A program made the position numbers and the translations under genes. Shown piece after piece: positions 32,435 to 48,421 of a DNA stretch of 64,000 nucleotides. Under the pieces are notes generated by a model, which saw nothing but the letters and a program-made list of their open reading frames with translations, did not search any database and was not told the origin of the DNA. Within the stretch, counting starts at the first letter, position 1; each line of letters begins with the position of its first letter. This stretch comes from Rutpela maculata (Eukaryota; Arthropoda; Insecta; Coleoptera; Cerambycidae). The stretch lies in NCBI GenBank assembly GCA_936432065.2, contig OW386286.2, positions 4,271,208-4,335,207 on the forward strand, written 5' to 3'.

Positions 32435-32959
32435 AAAAAGTCATACGATCCATAGGAAGCAAGATATTTGCGAAAAACTGATTTCTGTGGCTTTTCACCT
32501 TGAATAACTGAAAACGCAATCGCGATATCGATGGGCGCTTTGGAGACATTATTTTCTATGACAAAATAAAGGTGTATGCAAAATTTCAGCTTCCTTGGAC
32601 TTTTTTAGCAGACAGGTCATAATGTGACTGGAGATTATAAAATTATATAGATTGTAAAGCACAACATATTGGGGGATAGATATAGGTACAATATATTTAC
32701 CTATATTGTATACTGGGCCAATATATTAGCTTTAGCCAATATTGTACCTATATGCCTAGCTATATTTTCAATACTAACTCAATATACGGTGTCCGCTATA
32801 AAGTTGGCTACATATGAGAAACATGTGTATTATTGAGATTTCTAAAAAACTCTGTTAGGAGTTCGTTTCTGCATTGCCGACAACAAAAAAATACATTTTG
32901 ACACATGTCACGTAATCACCGATTTGGCGGGAATGTAAAGAATAGTTGACGGTGGTACC

Positions 32960-33680
32960 GAAAAATGGGTCAAATTGATTTCAAAGAATTTGTTACAACT
33001 GCCCATTTTTGTGTATTAATATTTAAGCAATGTCTGGTGGAAAACTCAGCGTGGAACCATATCAGACGGTCGATATCATTATTAATTTCTTCCTCTGTGT
33101 TAAAGTTCAAATCAAGTTTAAAGGTACGGTAGATCTAGGTATCATCGGCATACAAATGAGATTAACAACATTTCAACCATTTAGCAAAATCGGAGGTATG
33201 TAAAATAGAAAGTTGCGGCCCTAAAATTGATCCTTGTGGAACCTCCCGAAAGCCTGCGGCAGAGCCATTTACAACAACTTTCTGCATCCTGGGGTAGAAA
33301 TATCACCGCATGAGGTTAAGTGCATTCTCAGCAAACCCTTACAATTTTAGCTTTGATAACATTAATCTGTGATTAATGAGCCGGTATATCAGAATCACGA
33401 GATATAGTTACGCCTAGAGATTGAAGTGTTTTCCACAGTTCTTTATTAATTTTAGTACTTTGAATATGTTAAAGATATACCATTTTTTCGCGTCTTATTG
33501 GTGAGGTAACATATTTACGAATTGTTTTGTAATATGTCCAATCATCTCTAGATCTAGTTTGCTTAGCTCTTGCTTGAGTCTTGCTAGAGTCTTATCTCTG
33601 TTATCAATCATAACTTTAATTGTATTAGTCATCCGTGGAGCTCTTGGCTTGTAATCTTACAGATTTTAACAGAGGATGAA
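32960..33680 (-). pseudogene. LINE fragment with intact VPQGSILGP and YADD motifs
   Basis: On the minus strand, frames read KVMIDNRDKTLARL-like sequence, DDWTYYKTIRKYVTSPIRRE, KELWKTLQSLGVTISRDSDI, then (after an internal deletion) INVIKAKIV, REVPQGSILGPQLSILHTSD, FAKWLKCC, a stop, SHLYADD, a stop, and INNDIDRLIWF. This is the region from the linker after the endonuclease to the reverse-transcriptase palm of a Jockey-like LINE. The catalytic YADD is kept but stops surround it and motif A is deleted. 33050-33360 is the best-preserved part. Confidence 0.7.
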
Positions 33681-37767
<4,087 letters not shown>

Positions 37768-38105
37768 TTGGCCGAGCAGAGTGACAAAGTTACTTCACTA
37801 TTTTTTTCCGGGAAAACCGTGGCTTTAGCGATAAATTTTATTAAGACATTTTTTGCTCAGAAATACGTGGTCAACCTACCTGTATTTTTTGTTTCTTCTA
37901 GCCTGATTTAATTTAAAAATTTTGAAAAAATTGATAAAAAAAATTTTTCTTCACTTTTTTTTTATGTTCTGCATCCGAGCTTTTCAGGATATTATTCTAT
38001 ACACTTTCACGAACTCATTAAAAAAAAAATTATTCAGTTTGCAACTTTTTGTGGGTTTCACTATAAAATGATCTCTGTCGTCTGGGCTATTTTGCTAGCC
38101 TGCAA
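37768..38105 (+). repeat. Interspersed repeat B, longest + copy
   Basis: From GTGCGCTTGGCCGAGCAGAG through TTTTTCCGGGAAAACCGTGG, TGGTCAACCTACC and TTCTGCATCCGAGC to ACTATAAAATGATCTCTGTC. It is matched in reverse at 59750-60052, and by fragments at 868, 34496 and 61318. Non-coding. Confidence 0.65.
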
Positions 38106-38376
38106 GAACAGTACGCTGTAAGTTTTTATGTTTTTCCTTTGTTATAGCGAATTTCGTCAAGTAGGTCGTTAATTTTGGCAGTAAATATTAAAACCAAAGC
38201 ATTTTTGGATAGAGAATTAAAAGACCTTTCAAATGAGGTATCACGAGCCCCTACTTCCCATTTAAAAATTTAGGGGTTGTAACCGCCACTCGAAAGGGGG
38301 TTGAATTTAGGGATGAAATTTGTACGTACATTTGTACGTACAGGATGTGATTTCAGAGTTTGGCTGTTCCACACTA

Positions 38377-38625
38377 CATAGGCGCAGCCAGGGGGGGAGC
38401 CATGGGGCCCGGGCCCCCCCCCAAGCCGTCTTCCGTGAGCCAAAAAATAAAGAAGCAGTACAAATCAGTATCTAAATTATCCCTTGAAATAAATGTTTTG
38501 TAATTAATGCCAATATTATCTAATACACATCCGTTTTCAACCATTTTCTGAAAAATTTTCCTCATCCTCTGGGGAGGCCGGTTCTATTGGCCCCCCCCAG
38601 ATGAATTTTTCTGGCTGCGCCACTG
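38377..38625. mobile_element. hAT-type MITE with 8-bp target-site duplication
   Basis: CCACACTA flanks both sides (38369-38376, 38626-38633). The right terminus reads CTGGCTGCGCCACTG and the left is the mirror with one small gap (CATAGGCGCAGCCAG). The 249-bp body has C-rich and G-rich subterminal runs. Eight-base duplications and CAGTGGCG ends are typical of hAT. Confidence 0.82.
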
Positions 38626-38639
38626 CCACACTATATGTG

Positions 38640-39973
38640 TATATAATGTATAATAGTTATTTTGCTTTATACAGCTACAAGAAGAAAGTATTTCAAATTT
38701 CGGGGTGCAAAACAACCGCACGTCATATATCCAAATATATTAGCGTTAGATCTGACGACAGGGAGATTAATTCCTAGATTAAATTAGTTTTGGAGTAAAC
38801 AAGGTTATGTTTTGGAATTCCGCTTGTTGACTTATAAGCTTAACCCACGTATTAATAAACATAAGTAATTTACTTCCTCTCTAACACTTTCGCGAGACGA
38901 AGTTGGATCGATGGTTGTTTACCGGCGTGCTAGCGACGACTAAAGTGATGTTTATAATCCTGTTTTAAAACAGTTAAAATTCCATAAAGCTGCAAGATTT
39001 ACGGAAAGTTAAATTTATGTTTTAATACATTGTGTGTAATTTTCCTCATTATGCTTGGTTCAAATATTAGGTGGATTAGAAGACCAATGTTATTATGATT
39101 TATATCCGCCGTAATATTCTGCATATTGTTTTCGAAAGGTGCGAGAGAAACAGGGCCATTTCAAATTGCATGTTTAATAGTTATTTATGTAATAAACTCT
39201 GTATGATTATTTTTTTTAGTTTTAGGATCAAAACATCGCGATAATTCAATATCAGAAATCGTTCGTAAAACCAAAAATGCAAGTAGCTTTATCCAATAGG
39301 CCATCTTTCTGATTTCCACACAAAAAATACTATTTATCATAATAAATTCATTGCTTAAAATATATTCGCAGGAAAACTAGGTAGATAGATATTTGACGAT
39401 GCAGAGGAGGAATGTCGCGTCAGTCCTGGGCACCATACGGCCTTCTGCCAACTTGTGAGACATTTTTTTTTATTCTAAATTAATTTATTTATATCTTTTT
39501 GTTCTTCCTTTTATATTATTCAGTATTTTATTTGTTTTCAAGTCCAATAATAACTTTATTTGTATGTGTTGTAATTTTTTTATATTGCTTGTAAAATTGT
39601 CTAGAGATAGATGTTTATTTGACTATCTTGATATATACAGTGTTTATAGCAAGTCAATAGAAAAGTATGTAATTCCATAACAAAAATATCTCTAATAAAA
39701 ATACAAATATATCTTTTAGTAATATACACAGATAAATAACTAGTTTTACAGATTGACTTAAGTTGGATGGTAGTGCATTTATTGTGAGTTTTGTTCAATA
39801 GTTGCTTACAATAGACTGATGACAATGGATTTCCATAGGACTTTATTCTGATTATAAACAAAGGTCTATATGTCTGTCTAACTTTACATCGCCAGGGTAT
39901 TCCGTATTTTCAAATACTTTTCTTTCGAAAACTGTTAATCCTAGAAAAAGAATGTTTCAAATAAAAAAGTTAC
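38640..39973. other. No gene seen
   Basis: AT-rich sequence. A less AT-rich island at 39395-39460 (GCAGAGGAGGAATGTCGCG) has no convincing frame or splice sites. Confidence 0.4.
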
Positions 39974-39981
39974 CTCCACTC

Positions 39982-42166
39982 CAGAGCTGGGTAAAGTACT
40001 CTGCTAAAGTGCTTTGAAGTAGTACTTGAAGCACTTTTAGGGCTTCAAGCACAGTGCTTCAATTACTTTTAAAAAAGAGTACTTGGTACTTGATATTTGA
40101 ATTACTTTGCTTAAGTACTTGGGGCTTTCAAGCCCTTTCAGAGGGCTTCAATTACTTTAGAAAGTAATTGAAATCCTTTTGAAGTGCTTGAAGTATTTCA
40201 AAAGTACGTGTTTTTAAAATTCTTTCGAAGCCCTTCCAGACAAGTCTCATCATGAATTGTGAATAAAAAAACAAAGTCGTCTGTATTCACATCGATAATT
40301 GACGATTACCATTTCTGTTGTGTATTGTGAAATAAAGAATAGGTTAAGTCATAGTTTTAGAATAATTGAGGAGTGATGAGATGATAATTTGAGACAGTTA
40401 ATTTATTTTCGCCTTAATATATTGCAATAATTGAATTTGAAGAATCATTTTTTAAACTGTAGGTTTTAAAGGTACGTTTAATTGGCTCTAACGAAATTAT
40501 TTTATGTTTAACCACGTCTTGCAATTTTATTTTTTTTTAAATTCGTTTAGCTCTTGTTTTTTTGCGATTATTTTTACAAAACTTAAAAGTTTTAACATGT
40601 TTAAAAAGTAGGTACGTTCAAAAAATAATTTAAAAAAATAAATATCCTCTTATGTTAATTGGAAGCCGACCATTCTTTTTGCATTAAATTAAAAAAAAAA
40701 AATTAATGGCATAATTATTATGAGCCTGCAAACTTTAAAATAATTTATGGCTTTTGGCTGTTTAAACAAATATTTGTCGTGAAATTTTCTGTGGAGGATA
40801 ACATCCATAAAGAGTATGTCTTCAAAATTTTATGTAAATGGATAGATTATTATTAAAGCTATATTAAATTATTTAAAAAAGCTATATATTGCCTTGTTCA
40901 TTTTTTTTTTTGAAGTTTGTACATATTGTATATCTTAATCTGTTTGAAATTTTGTTGTGAACAATCTCCATTTTATATTTTTGCAATACGACCAATACGA
41001 CAGGAGATATTCATAAAAATGCGAGAAAATACGATATTTTGTAATTTCAATTGTTTGTCAACCTCGCCTCAAAACAAAAATGTATAGTGTCATATGCAAG
41101 ATTCCAGCAAAGAAGGTTCTCCCTAAACACTATGTATATTATTAATATTATTATGTACCTACATTACTTACTAATAAAAACCGCTGCCCAAGGAATCACT
41201 ACTTCCACATCCAGATTTTCTATCCAAGTCACTCACAACGAAAAATTTCGTATGTGGAAATAACTGTTTATGGAACTTTAACAATATAATATTTGAAATT
41301 CTCTACCCCAAAAACCCATAAAACGATACCCCCACATCGGTAGTAGGGATGGTGATAGGGGGTGGTAGCGGGGGTGAATAAAATAAAAAAATATTTTGGG
41401 GTTTCTGGTTCTTGTACACACATTAAATCACATTTTTTTTCATTCCCTTTAATAATGGAGTGAGGGGGTAATGGGGGGGTTGGCTAAAGCCAAAATTTTC
41501 TTTGAGACCTTAGCTCATTTTGTATATACTAAATGCCAATTTTATGAACTCTTACCTGCTTGATTTACCTATTTACCCCAAATTTACCATAATTTATTCC
41601 CCAACCCTTCGACGGAACAAGATGAAAATATAATCTAGTTCTAGATCTTGTTAAAGTACGTATGTGTACCAAATTTCAAGTCAATATATCAAACGGTTCC
41701 AGAGTAAACGTGCGCACAAAAAAAGTTACAGACCGACAGACAGAAAATTTTTTTTCGCTCAAACTTAATATCTCGACGTTTCATGACATTCTAAGCTTAT
41801 CTGAACAATAAAAATTTTAAAAAAATTTTTTGTCGTTACTATACTTCCACTCGATGTGGAATTAATACATAAATAATTTTCTTTTAGAGCGTTTATTTTT
41901 TCTGAATTTTTCAAGATCGTCATATCATAAAGGTGTGATTGGTATGACAATAATCTTGCTTTTGTTTTTTAATCTCATATTACCGCTTAACATTTATATT
42001 TCTGAAGGCTTGGTACTTGGTGCTTTACTTTTTCAAGTACTGTACTTGGTAATTGAAGTACTTTTGTAAATAAAAGTACTTGGTACTTGATGTTTTAAAG
42101 CACTCTGGCTAAGTGCTTGGTACTTGGTGCTTGAAGCACTTTATCAGAGTACTTTACCCAGGTCTG
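39982..42166. mobile_element. Non-autonomous hAT element with AAGTACTT-type subterminal repeats
   Basis: CTCCACTC is duplicated at 39974-39981 and 42167-42174. The ends are CAGAGCTGGGTAAAGTACTC and GAGTACTTTACCCAGGTCTG. The first 230 and last 160 bases are packed with AAGTACTTG, AAGCACTT and AGTGCTT words, the expected transposase-binding repeats of hAT elements. The middle is AT-rich with no transposase motif. A Helentron-like element (41176-41866) sits inside; without it the element is about 1.5 kb. Confidence 0.85.
41176..41866 (-). mobile_element. Helentron-like element, family 1, near full length, inside the hAT element
   Basis: Starts AAAAACCGCTGCCCAAGGAA, with CACATCCAGATTTTC near 41208, a short GACCGACAGACAG array near 41731, and the stem-loop ACTTCCACTCGATGTGGAAT at the right with two changes. 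It is younger than its hAT host. Confidence 0.75.
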
Positions 42167-42179
42167 CTCCACTCTTTAT

Positions 42180-42901
42180 TACTTCCACGTCCAGTGGAAG
42201 TATAGTAACGACAAAAAAAATTTAAAAATTTTTTATTGTCCAAATAGGCTTAAAATGTCATGAAACGTCGAGATTTTAAGTTTGAGCAAAAAAAAAAATT
42301 TCTGTCTGTCTGTCGGTCTGGTCTGTCTGTCTGTTTGTAATTTTTTTTTGTGCGCACGTTTACTCTGGAACCGTTTAAGATATTGACTTGAAATTTGGTA
42401 CACATATGTACTTTAACGAGATCTAGAACTAGATTATATTTTCATCTTGTTCCGTCGAAGAGTTGGGGGGTAAATTGGGGTAAATTTGGGGTAAATGGAT
42501 AAATCAAGCAGGTAACAGTCCATGAAATTGGTATTTAGTATATACAAGAGAAGCTGAGGTCTCAAATAAATTTTTGGCATTAGCCACCCCCATTACCACC
42601 CCCACCTCCTTATTAAAGGGGATGAAAAAAAAATGTGATTTAGTGCATGTACAGGAACCAGAAACCTCAAAATATTTTTTTACTTCATCCACTCCCCCAC
42701 TACCACCCCCCTATCACCACCCCCACCCCACTACCGATGTGGGGTATCGTTTTATGGGTTTTTGGGGTAGAGGATTTCAAATATTATATTATTAAAGTTC
42801 CATAAACAATTATTTTCACATACACAAGTTTTTTCGTTGTGAGTGACTTGGATAGAGAATCTGTATGTGGAAGTAGTGATTCCTTGGGCAGCGGTTTTTT
42901 T
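42180..42901 (+). mobile_element. Helentron-like element, family 1, full length
   Basis: Terminal stem-loop ACTTCCACGTCCAGTGGAAG at 42181, a GTCT/GTCG array at 42303-42337, the CACCCCC-rich body, and the right end CCTTGGGCAGCGGTTTTTTT. It lies six bases after the hAT duplication. Confidence 0.77.
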
Positions 42902-43107
42902 ATTTCATCTATATGCTTGGTATCTATTTGGAAAGATAAACCATATGAGATATAAACTCCTGCAAATTCTCAGAAAAAAATTAATATTTCCTACACTTTT
43001 TACCCGTCATATTAACACATTTTCTTGAAAGATATGCAGTGATAAGATGGTAAAAAATTGACACCAATTCAATATTCTGTTCTTGAGTTGGAGTGAGTTA
43101 AAAGAAA

Positions 43108-43630
43108 AAACCGCTGCCTAAGCAATCACTACTTCCACATCCAGATTTTCTATCCAAGCATCTTACAACAAAAAAATGTCGATATTTTACTATTTGCACT
43201 CCACTATGTGGAAATAATTGTTCACATAACTTTAATAATATAATATACCATCCGGTTGTGGGGGCGGTAGATGAGGAGACTGTTGCCAAAAAGATGTTGG
43301 GAGGTCATTAGTTCTTGTACGCACACTTAATCACAATTTTATTTTCTCGTCTCCTCTTCATAATGGTGTGGGGTGGTAGAGGGGTGGCTAATGCCAAAAG
43401 AGAATTGTGGCTTTTATTTCCTGTATAGACACTAAACCTCAATTTTATTTTTTTACCTCTTTCAATAATGGGATGGGCGTCATAATAGGGCTGGTAGAGG
43501 AGTAGCAAATGTAAACCTTTGGTTCTTTTATACACGCCAAATCGCAATTTTATTTTTTACCTTCTTCAATAGTGAGATGTGGGTGACAATGGGGATGGTA
43601 GAAAAGGTGGCTATTGCCAAAAAAAAAAAA
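43108..43630 (-). mobile_element. Helentron-like family 1 variant with a 3-unit, 105-bp internal tandem repeat
   Basis: The end AAAAAACCGCTGCCTAAGC and the CACATCCAGATTTTC block are shared with family 1. The interior instead repeats a unit containing CAATTTTATTTT, CCTC(T/C)TTCA(A/T)AATG-TG and GGTAGA-G-GTGGCTAATG. Units begin near 43311, 43416 and 43521 (AATTTTATTT at 43335, 43441, 43546). The stem-loop end and microsatellite are missing. Confidence 0.65.
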
Positions 43631-44406
43631 AAAATTTACAGATTCTAAACCTATTTGAAAAAATAAACATTTCTGAAAATGTTTGTATTACTGAAAATTG
43701 ATTAATTTTAAGTTTTCACCGCATTTACAAGCTCATTTTTTAACATTCCTTAATGATTCTCAAACCAATGGAAAGCTTATTCTTTCTAGATTCAGATGCT
43801 GCCAAATTATTCACGAAATGTTTGTTAACAAATGCTACAGAAATTGTTTAAACAACGCATACCAGAAAAGTGTAGTGTAAATTTCAGCATCGAGGAAATT
43901 TACAAACTAGTACAGATAGATGATATGATATCTGCAGAACAGAATGGAGCAGTTTTTACTGAAAGAATTATCTGCATTGCTTTATTGTTGTAAAAAATAC
44001 GATTATTTTTGTACAGCGCCCACTATCGCGCTTCGCGCGTCTGGTCCCCGTCAGTACTTGCACTACGATATACTATTATTGTAGAACATTCTTGTTATGC
44101 TTATTACTTATACGTAAATATTATCATTTGTTATCGTGAAAAAAAAACAGAAAAATTTTAAGAGTAATTTACTTGCGCACAGAAATTGTTACTTTGTTAC
44201 TTAATAATATACTCATGAATATAGAAAACAACGTGACAACTACATAAATAAACTTAATAAACTTAAAGTTACTTCTTGTGCATGAAAACTAACAATAACG
44301 AAGTTATACATTTACATTATGCATACTTAAATTACGACGTTCTTAATTAATTACTTTATAGGGTGACCACATTCTTCACTAAAAGTATCGCAGGTTTCTT
44401 CCTTGG
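43631..44406. other. No gene seen
   Basis: AT-rich sequence with a short GC-rich phrase GCGCCCACTATCGCGCTTCG near 44019. The 60-codon frame at 43698-43880 shows no domain. Confidence 0.4.
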
Positions 44407-44980
44407 CAATTGACGATTTGCACGAAAGAAAGTTCAGTAAAAAGTGTCATGGCGCACAGTATAATGGTATCACTGTAATTCGCTGCACATGTTGACCAAC
44501 TCGTCTAATTTCCAAACTTTGCAACAATTAAATACCTATAATATAATAATCATAACATCGTTTTCATTATCTTTAATGTTAAACCTGCTTCCATTGAATA
44601 TAAATAGTCTTTATTAGGTTGTTTCGTAGTCTACAATATTTAAAAAATGTCGAATTATGCAATTTGTCAAACACTGTTTCCAACTCTCAGTTTACTAGAA
44701 GTGTTGGCAGCAGTGATTAACAAATTGCATAATTTGACATTTTTTAAATATTTTAGACTACGAAACAACCTAATAAAGATGATTTATATTCAGTGGAAGT
44801 AGGTTTAACATTAAAGATAATGAAAACAATGTTATGATTATTATATTATAGGTATTTAATTGTTGCAAAGTTTGGAAATTAGACGAGTTGGTCAACATGT
44901 GTAGTGAATTACAGTGATACCATTATACTGTGCGCCATGACACTTTTTACCAAACTTTCTTTCATGCAAATCGTCAATTG
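44407..44980. mobile_element. Near-perfect foldback element, 574 bp
   Basis: CAATTGACGATTTGCA at the left pairs with TGCAAATCGTCAATTG at the right. The arms match for about 260 bases (ACCAACTCGTCTAATTTCC, GTTTTCATTATCTTTAATGT, GTTGTTTCGTAGTCTA) around a 60-base centre near 44690. No coding frame. Confidence 0.85.
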
Positions 44981-45505
44981 TGTTAGCTACATGCCAAATA
45001 TTATCGTCCTCCATCACATTATTTTCATGAATTACCTTTTTAGGGTGTCAATCCTGTATAATTGTCACTCACGGTTTACTTTTACCAAAAATTATTGATC
45101 ATACCAGCTTTTATTCCATTGTCATATTTCAAAAAATGTGTATTCTATGCAAATTTTAGTTTAGCATTGTTCGTATGATCAAATTTTTTCATATATATTT
45201 TTTTTAATTTCATAGTTATTACCAAAAACGTAACTTCATGCTTATTCGATTGCTCAAATCTCATTACTGGAACATTTAAACCGGTCAAACGTAACTTTTT
45301 CAAATGTCAGTGAGTGAGTTACAATCGTATCTGGTTACAATAACAGTACAGTTGAGTTGATTATTTTTGGCGACAACATTCCACTAGAAATTTTATTGGT
45401 GATTCTTATGTATTATGATTTCGAAAAAAATATTTCCGCCCAAAAATTCCTGGTGCGTCAAAAGTTATATGCACTTGACTCGCTTACTTATCAGTTATAA
45501 TATCC

Positions 45506-46303
45506 CTAGTAGTCGGGGAGCCCTCCCTAGATGTACATTTAAACCCCTCCCGATCCTTGGGATCAATGTTTTTCATAAAGATTAAAGCCTAAGAAATAAT
45601 TTAAGACATGTCCTAAAAAAAACTGGCTGTACTTTCAAAATGGCGGCCAATGTTAAAAAGAAACTGTTGCCAATGTTGTTTTTGTCATTTAACACAAAAA
45701 CTAAAAAAGATGGACAAAAACTTTTTTCGCAAAAAACAACGGGAATAAAATTTTCTACAATTTTGTTCCTATACAATATTTTGATAGGAGTTACCATTTT
45801 CCAGATAAACGAGTCCAAAATTAAGAAAACATAGAAATTCATATATCGGTAATCACTTAGAGGAAATAACTGTGACAATTATTGTAAGACGTATAATATA
45901 ACTTTATATTATTAACATAACAAAAAATAAAATAAACTGAAAAAAAATTAATAACAATAATAATATTATAATTTGCAGACATTTATCTCGAAAAAGGTAA
46001 CAATAGTATCTGGAAAATGGTAACTCCTATCCAAATACTGTATAGGAACAAAATTGTAGAAAATTTTATGCACTTTGTGATTTGTGCAGAAAGTTTTTCT
46101 CCATCATTTTTAGTTTTTGTGTTAAATGACCAAAACAATATTTGCAATTTTTTTTAAACGGACGCCATTTTGAAAGTACAACCAGTTTTTATTTTTGGGG
46201 ACATGTCTTAAATTGTTCCTTAGGGTTTAATCTTTATGAAAAACATTGTCCCCAAGGATCGGGGGAGTGCACGGACAGTTAGGGTAGGCTCCCGTAGTAT
46301 TAC
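45506..46303. repeat. Foldback unit with arms of about 300 bp
   Basis: The arms share CGATCCTTGGG, ATGTTTTTCATAAAGATTAAA, AAGACATGTCC, AAAATGG-GTCCG-like words and GGTAACTCCTATC. The reading frames found in the arms (45640-45834 and its mirror) are parts of the repeat. Confidence 0.7.
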
Positions 46304-46334
46304 GTTTTATATTAAATTTTATATTTTATTTTAA

Positions 46335-46700
46335 GAGTTGAATTATTTATCTGGAAAATGGTAACTCCTATACAAATATTGGACAGGAACAAAATTGTAG
46401 AAAATTTTATGCACTTTGTTTTTTGTACAGAAAGTTTTTCTCCATCTTTTTTAGTTTTTGTGTTAAATGGTAAAAATTTTGTGCAGAAAGTTTTTCTCAA
46501 TCTTTTTAGTTTTTGTGTTAAATGACAAAAACAATATTTGCAATTTTTTTTTAAACGACGCCATTTTGAAAGTGCAGCCAATTTTTTTTTTTTTTTGGGA
46601 CATGTCTTAAATTGTTCCTTAGGCTTTAATCTTTATGAAAAACATTTTCCCCAAGGTTCCGAGGGGGAGTGCACGGACACTTAGGGTGGGCTCCCGTAGT
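46335..46700 (-). repeat. Partial second copy of the foldback unit's right arm
   Basis: Repeats 46010-46303 in direct orientation, with an internal 55-base duplication (GTGCAGAAAGTTTTTCT occurs twice). Ends GGGCTCCCGTAGTAT. Confidence 0.7.
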
Positions 46701-46704
46701 ATAG

Positions 46705-46848
46705 GACATTGATAATGTACGAGATAATTTTATGACAATCGAAAGCACGTTGCTGGGTAATAGCCCGACGCGACGCCGAAGGTGGGCGGCTATTACCAAG
46801 CAACGTGCTTGAGATCGTCATAAAATTATGAGGCATTTGTCAATGTCA
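46705..46848. repeat. Repeat C hairpin
   Basis: A 144-base palindrome: GACATTGATAA to TTTGTCAATGTC, with AAGCACGTTGCT against AGCAACGTGCTT and GGTAATAGCC against GGCTATTACC around a GC-rich loop. Same structure as at 15862-15976 and 16340-16488. Confidence 0.7.
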
Positions 46849-47699
46849 GAGGGATATTCGGTCAGAAAATTTTTTGAAAAAATAAAATCAAAAAGACGCA
46901 ACAGAACAAAACAATTATTTATTTATTAAAAGTACAGTTGGCAAAGGTACAGTTACTAAAATTTAATGCAGCATTCGATTGATTAAAGTTAAATAATTTT
47001 ATTGCCATAGTGATTGATAATTTCCCTAGATGGTGTTATCAGTGTAATATTAAAATGATTGGGTGATTTATGTCACATGACAAGAAATAACGAAATTTAA
47101 TTGGTTGTTAGAACTGTTAAAAAAATTTCTACATAATATATCTTGTACTAGTAATCGAATGGAAATTTTAAAATACTCGCTTTTTTGAAATAAAATTCTT
47201 AAAAAAAAATAGACCTGTCCGATATGTATTGGTTAATTCGCCATCTTGGAAAAAAATATGTTACGATGAAAATTGGGTGAAAAAAAGGATGTTCAAAGAA
47301 AATGCATTTTTGAGAATTGTAAAAAATGCACTTTTTTTTTAATTGAACTTTAAGTGCCTAAAAAAAATTTTTTCTTTGATTTTCGCATAAGTAAAAAAAT
47401 GTTCCTTCTTTAGTTTTAAATAGCCTAGGACCATTCTGTAAAGCTGTTTCTAAAAGCTTTTCAAAAAATTTTTTCAATCGGTTCAGGGATGTAGGAGAAA
47501 TTTTCGAATTACGTTCACGGAACCGCCCACCTTTCATGAAAGCGCGTCAAAAAGTGCATATAACTTTTGACGCACCAGGAATTCTTGGGCGCAAATATTT
47601 TTTCCGCAATCAGGGGACATAAGACTCAACAATAAAATTTCTAGTGGAATATCGCTGAAGAAGATTGTATTAAATCAATTCGACTGTACTAATAACACG

Positions 47700-48419
47700 T
47701 AATAAACACATCATTTTTCGATTTTTTTCGCTCCGCCATTTTTGAGATATTCTCAGTTTAAACGAGGGTCCAATACATTTGTATCACATATTAGTATAAT
47801 AAACAGCAATATCCTCCTCGGCATACTTAAATAGAGTACTTTATATAAATGTTTTTAACAAATGAAGTAAAAATTTTATTGTTAACTAATGGGCATAAAA
47901 TCAAAGCATAAGCTTTAATGTGAAAAAGTTGTAATTTTGTATAGCAGTTAACAAACTACTTCCGTCTTTAGGACCACAATAAGCATCGTGACGACGCATT
48001 GCCGTTGCCAGCAAACTATTCGCAAAGGAACTTTTCCTTTCGGGAATCTCGTTTTCCTAAATTACGACTGTAGAACCTTCAAACAGTTACAGGACTTTTC
48101 ATTGTTACGTAAAATTCCTTTGAAATAGTTCTTTTATTTCTTCAGCACAGAAACCGTCTCAGTCGGCGGTAATTTGCATTGCTTTGTTATTTGGAATATA
48201 TTTTTCCCTTGATTTTTCCTTTATAAATATATCAATATAACGTTTCCATTTGATGTCACGTACGCAAATGAGAAAATATATTCGTAATTGACATTTAATA
48301 ATAAGTCACTTCGATGGTTTCCTATAAAAGAAAAGCAGATATTACGTTTTGTGTATCGTTAAAATGTATAAGGCTGAATGATCTGAATACGCAAAACGTA
48401 AATTATGTTAAATGTTTTC
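47700..48419. other. No gene seen
   Basis: AT-rich sequence with no open frame. 47970-48190 is slightly less AT-rich, without motifs I recognise. Confidence 0.4.
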
Positions 48420-48421
48420 TA

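Larger units (their letters stand above)
26371..32622. mobile_element. Long-TIR DNA element (arms about 1.05 kb) with two nested insertions
   Basis: Sequence from about 26371 inward (landmarks ACCTTTATTTT, CCACTTTTTGACCGCCGGAA, CATTATTTATGTTTT, ACGGGAACTGGGTGAATTTG in the right arm) is matched in reverse from about 32622 back to about 30010. Inner parts look more than 95 percent identical by eye. Removing the MITE at 27279-27847 from the left arm and the insertion at 30894-32434 from the right arm makes the arms equal in length. The 2-kb centre carries the 3' end of a Cys-rich gene. No transposase domain is visible. Confidence 0.68.
45341..47696. mobile_element. TIR element D with nested foldback sequences
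   Basis: The left arm (45341-45482: AACAGTACAGTTGAGTTGA, ATTCCACTAGAAATTTTATT, CTGGTGCGTCAAAAGTTATA) is inverted at 47542-47696. The interior holds a foldback unit, a partial second copy of it, the repeat C hairpin and a piece resembling 5820-5860. Confidence 0.6.

Noticed and set aside
45640..45834. Open frames repeated at 45640-45834, 45582-45878 and 46312-46581
   Set aside because: They are the arms of a foldback repeat read in both directions.
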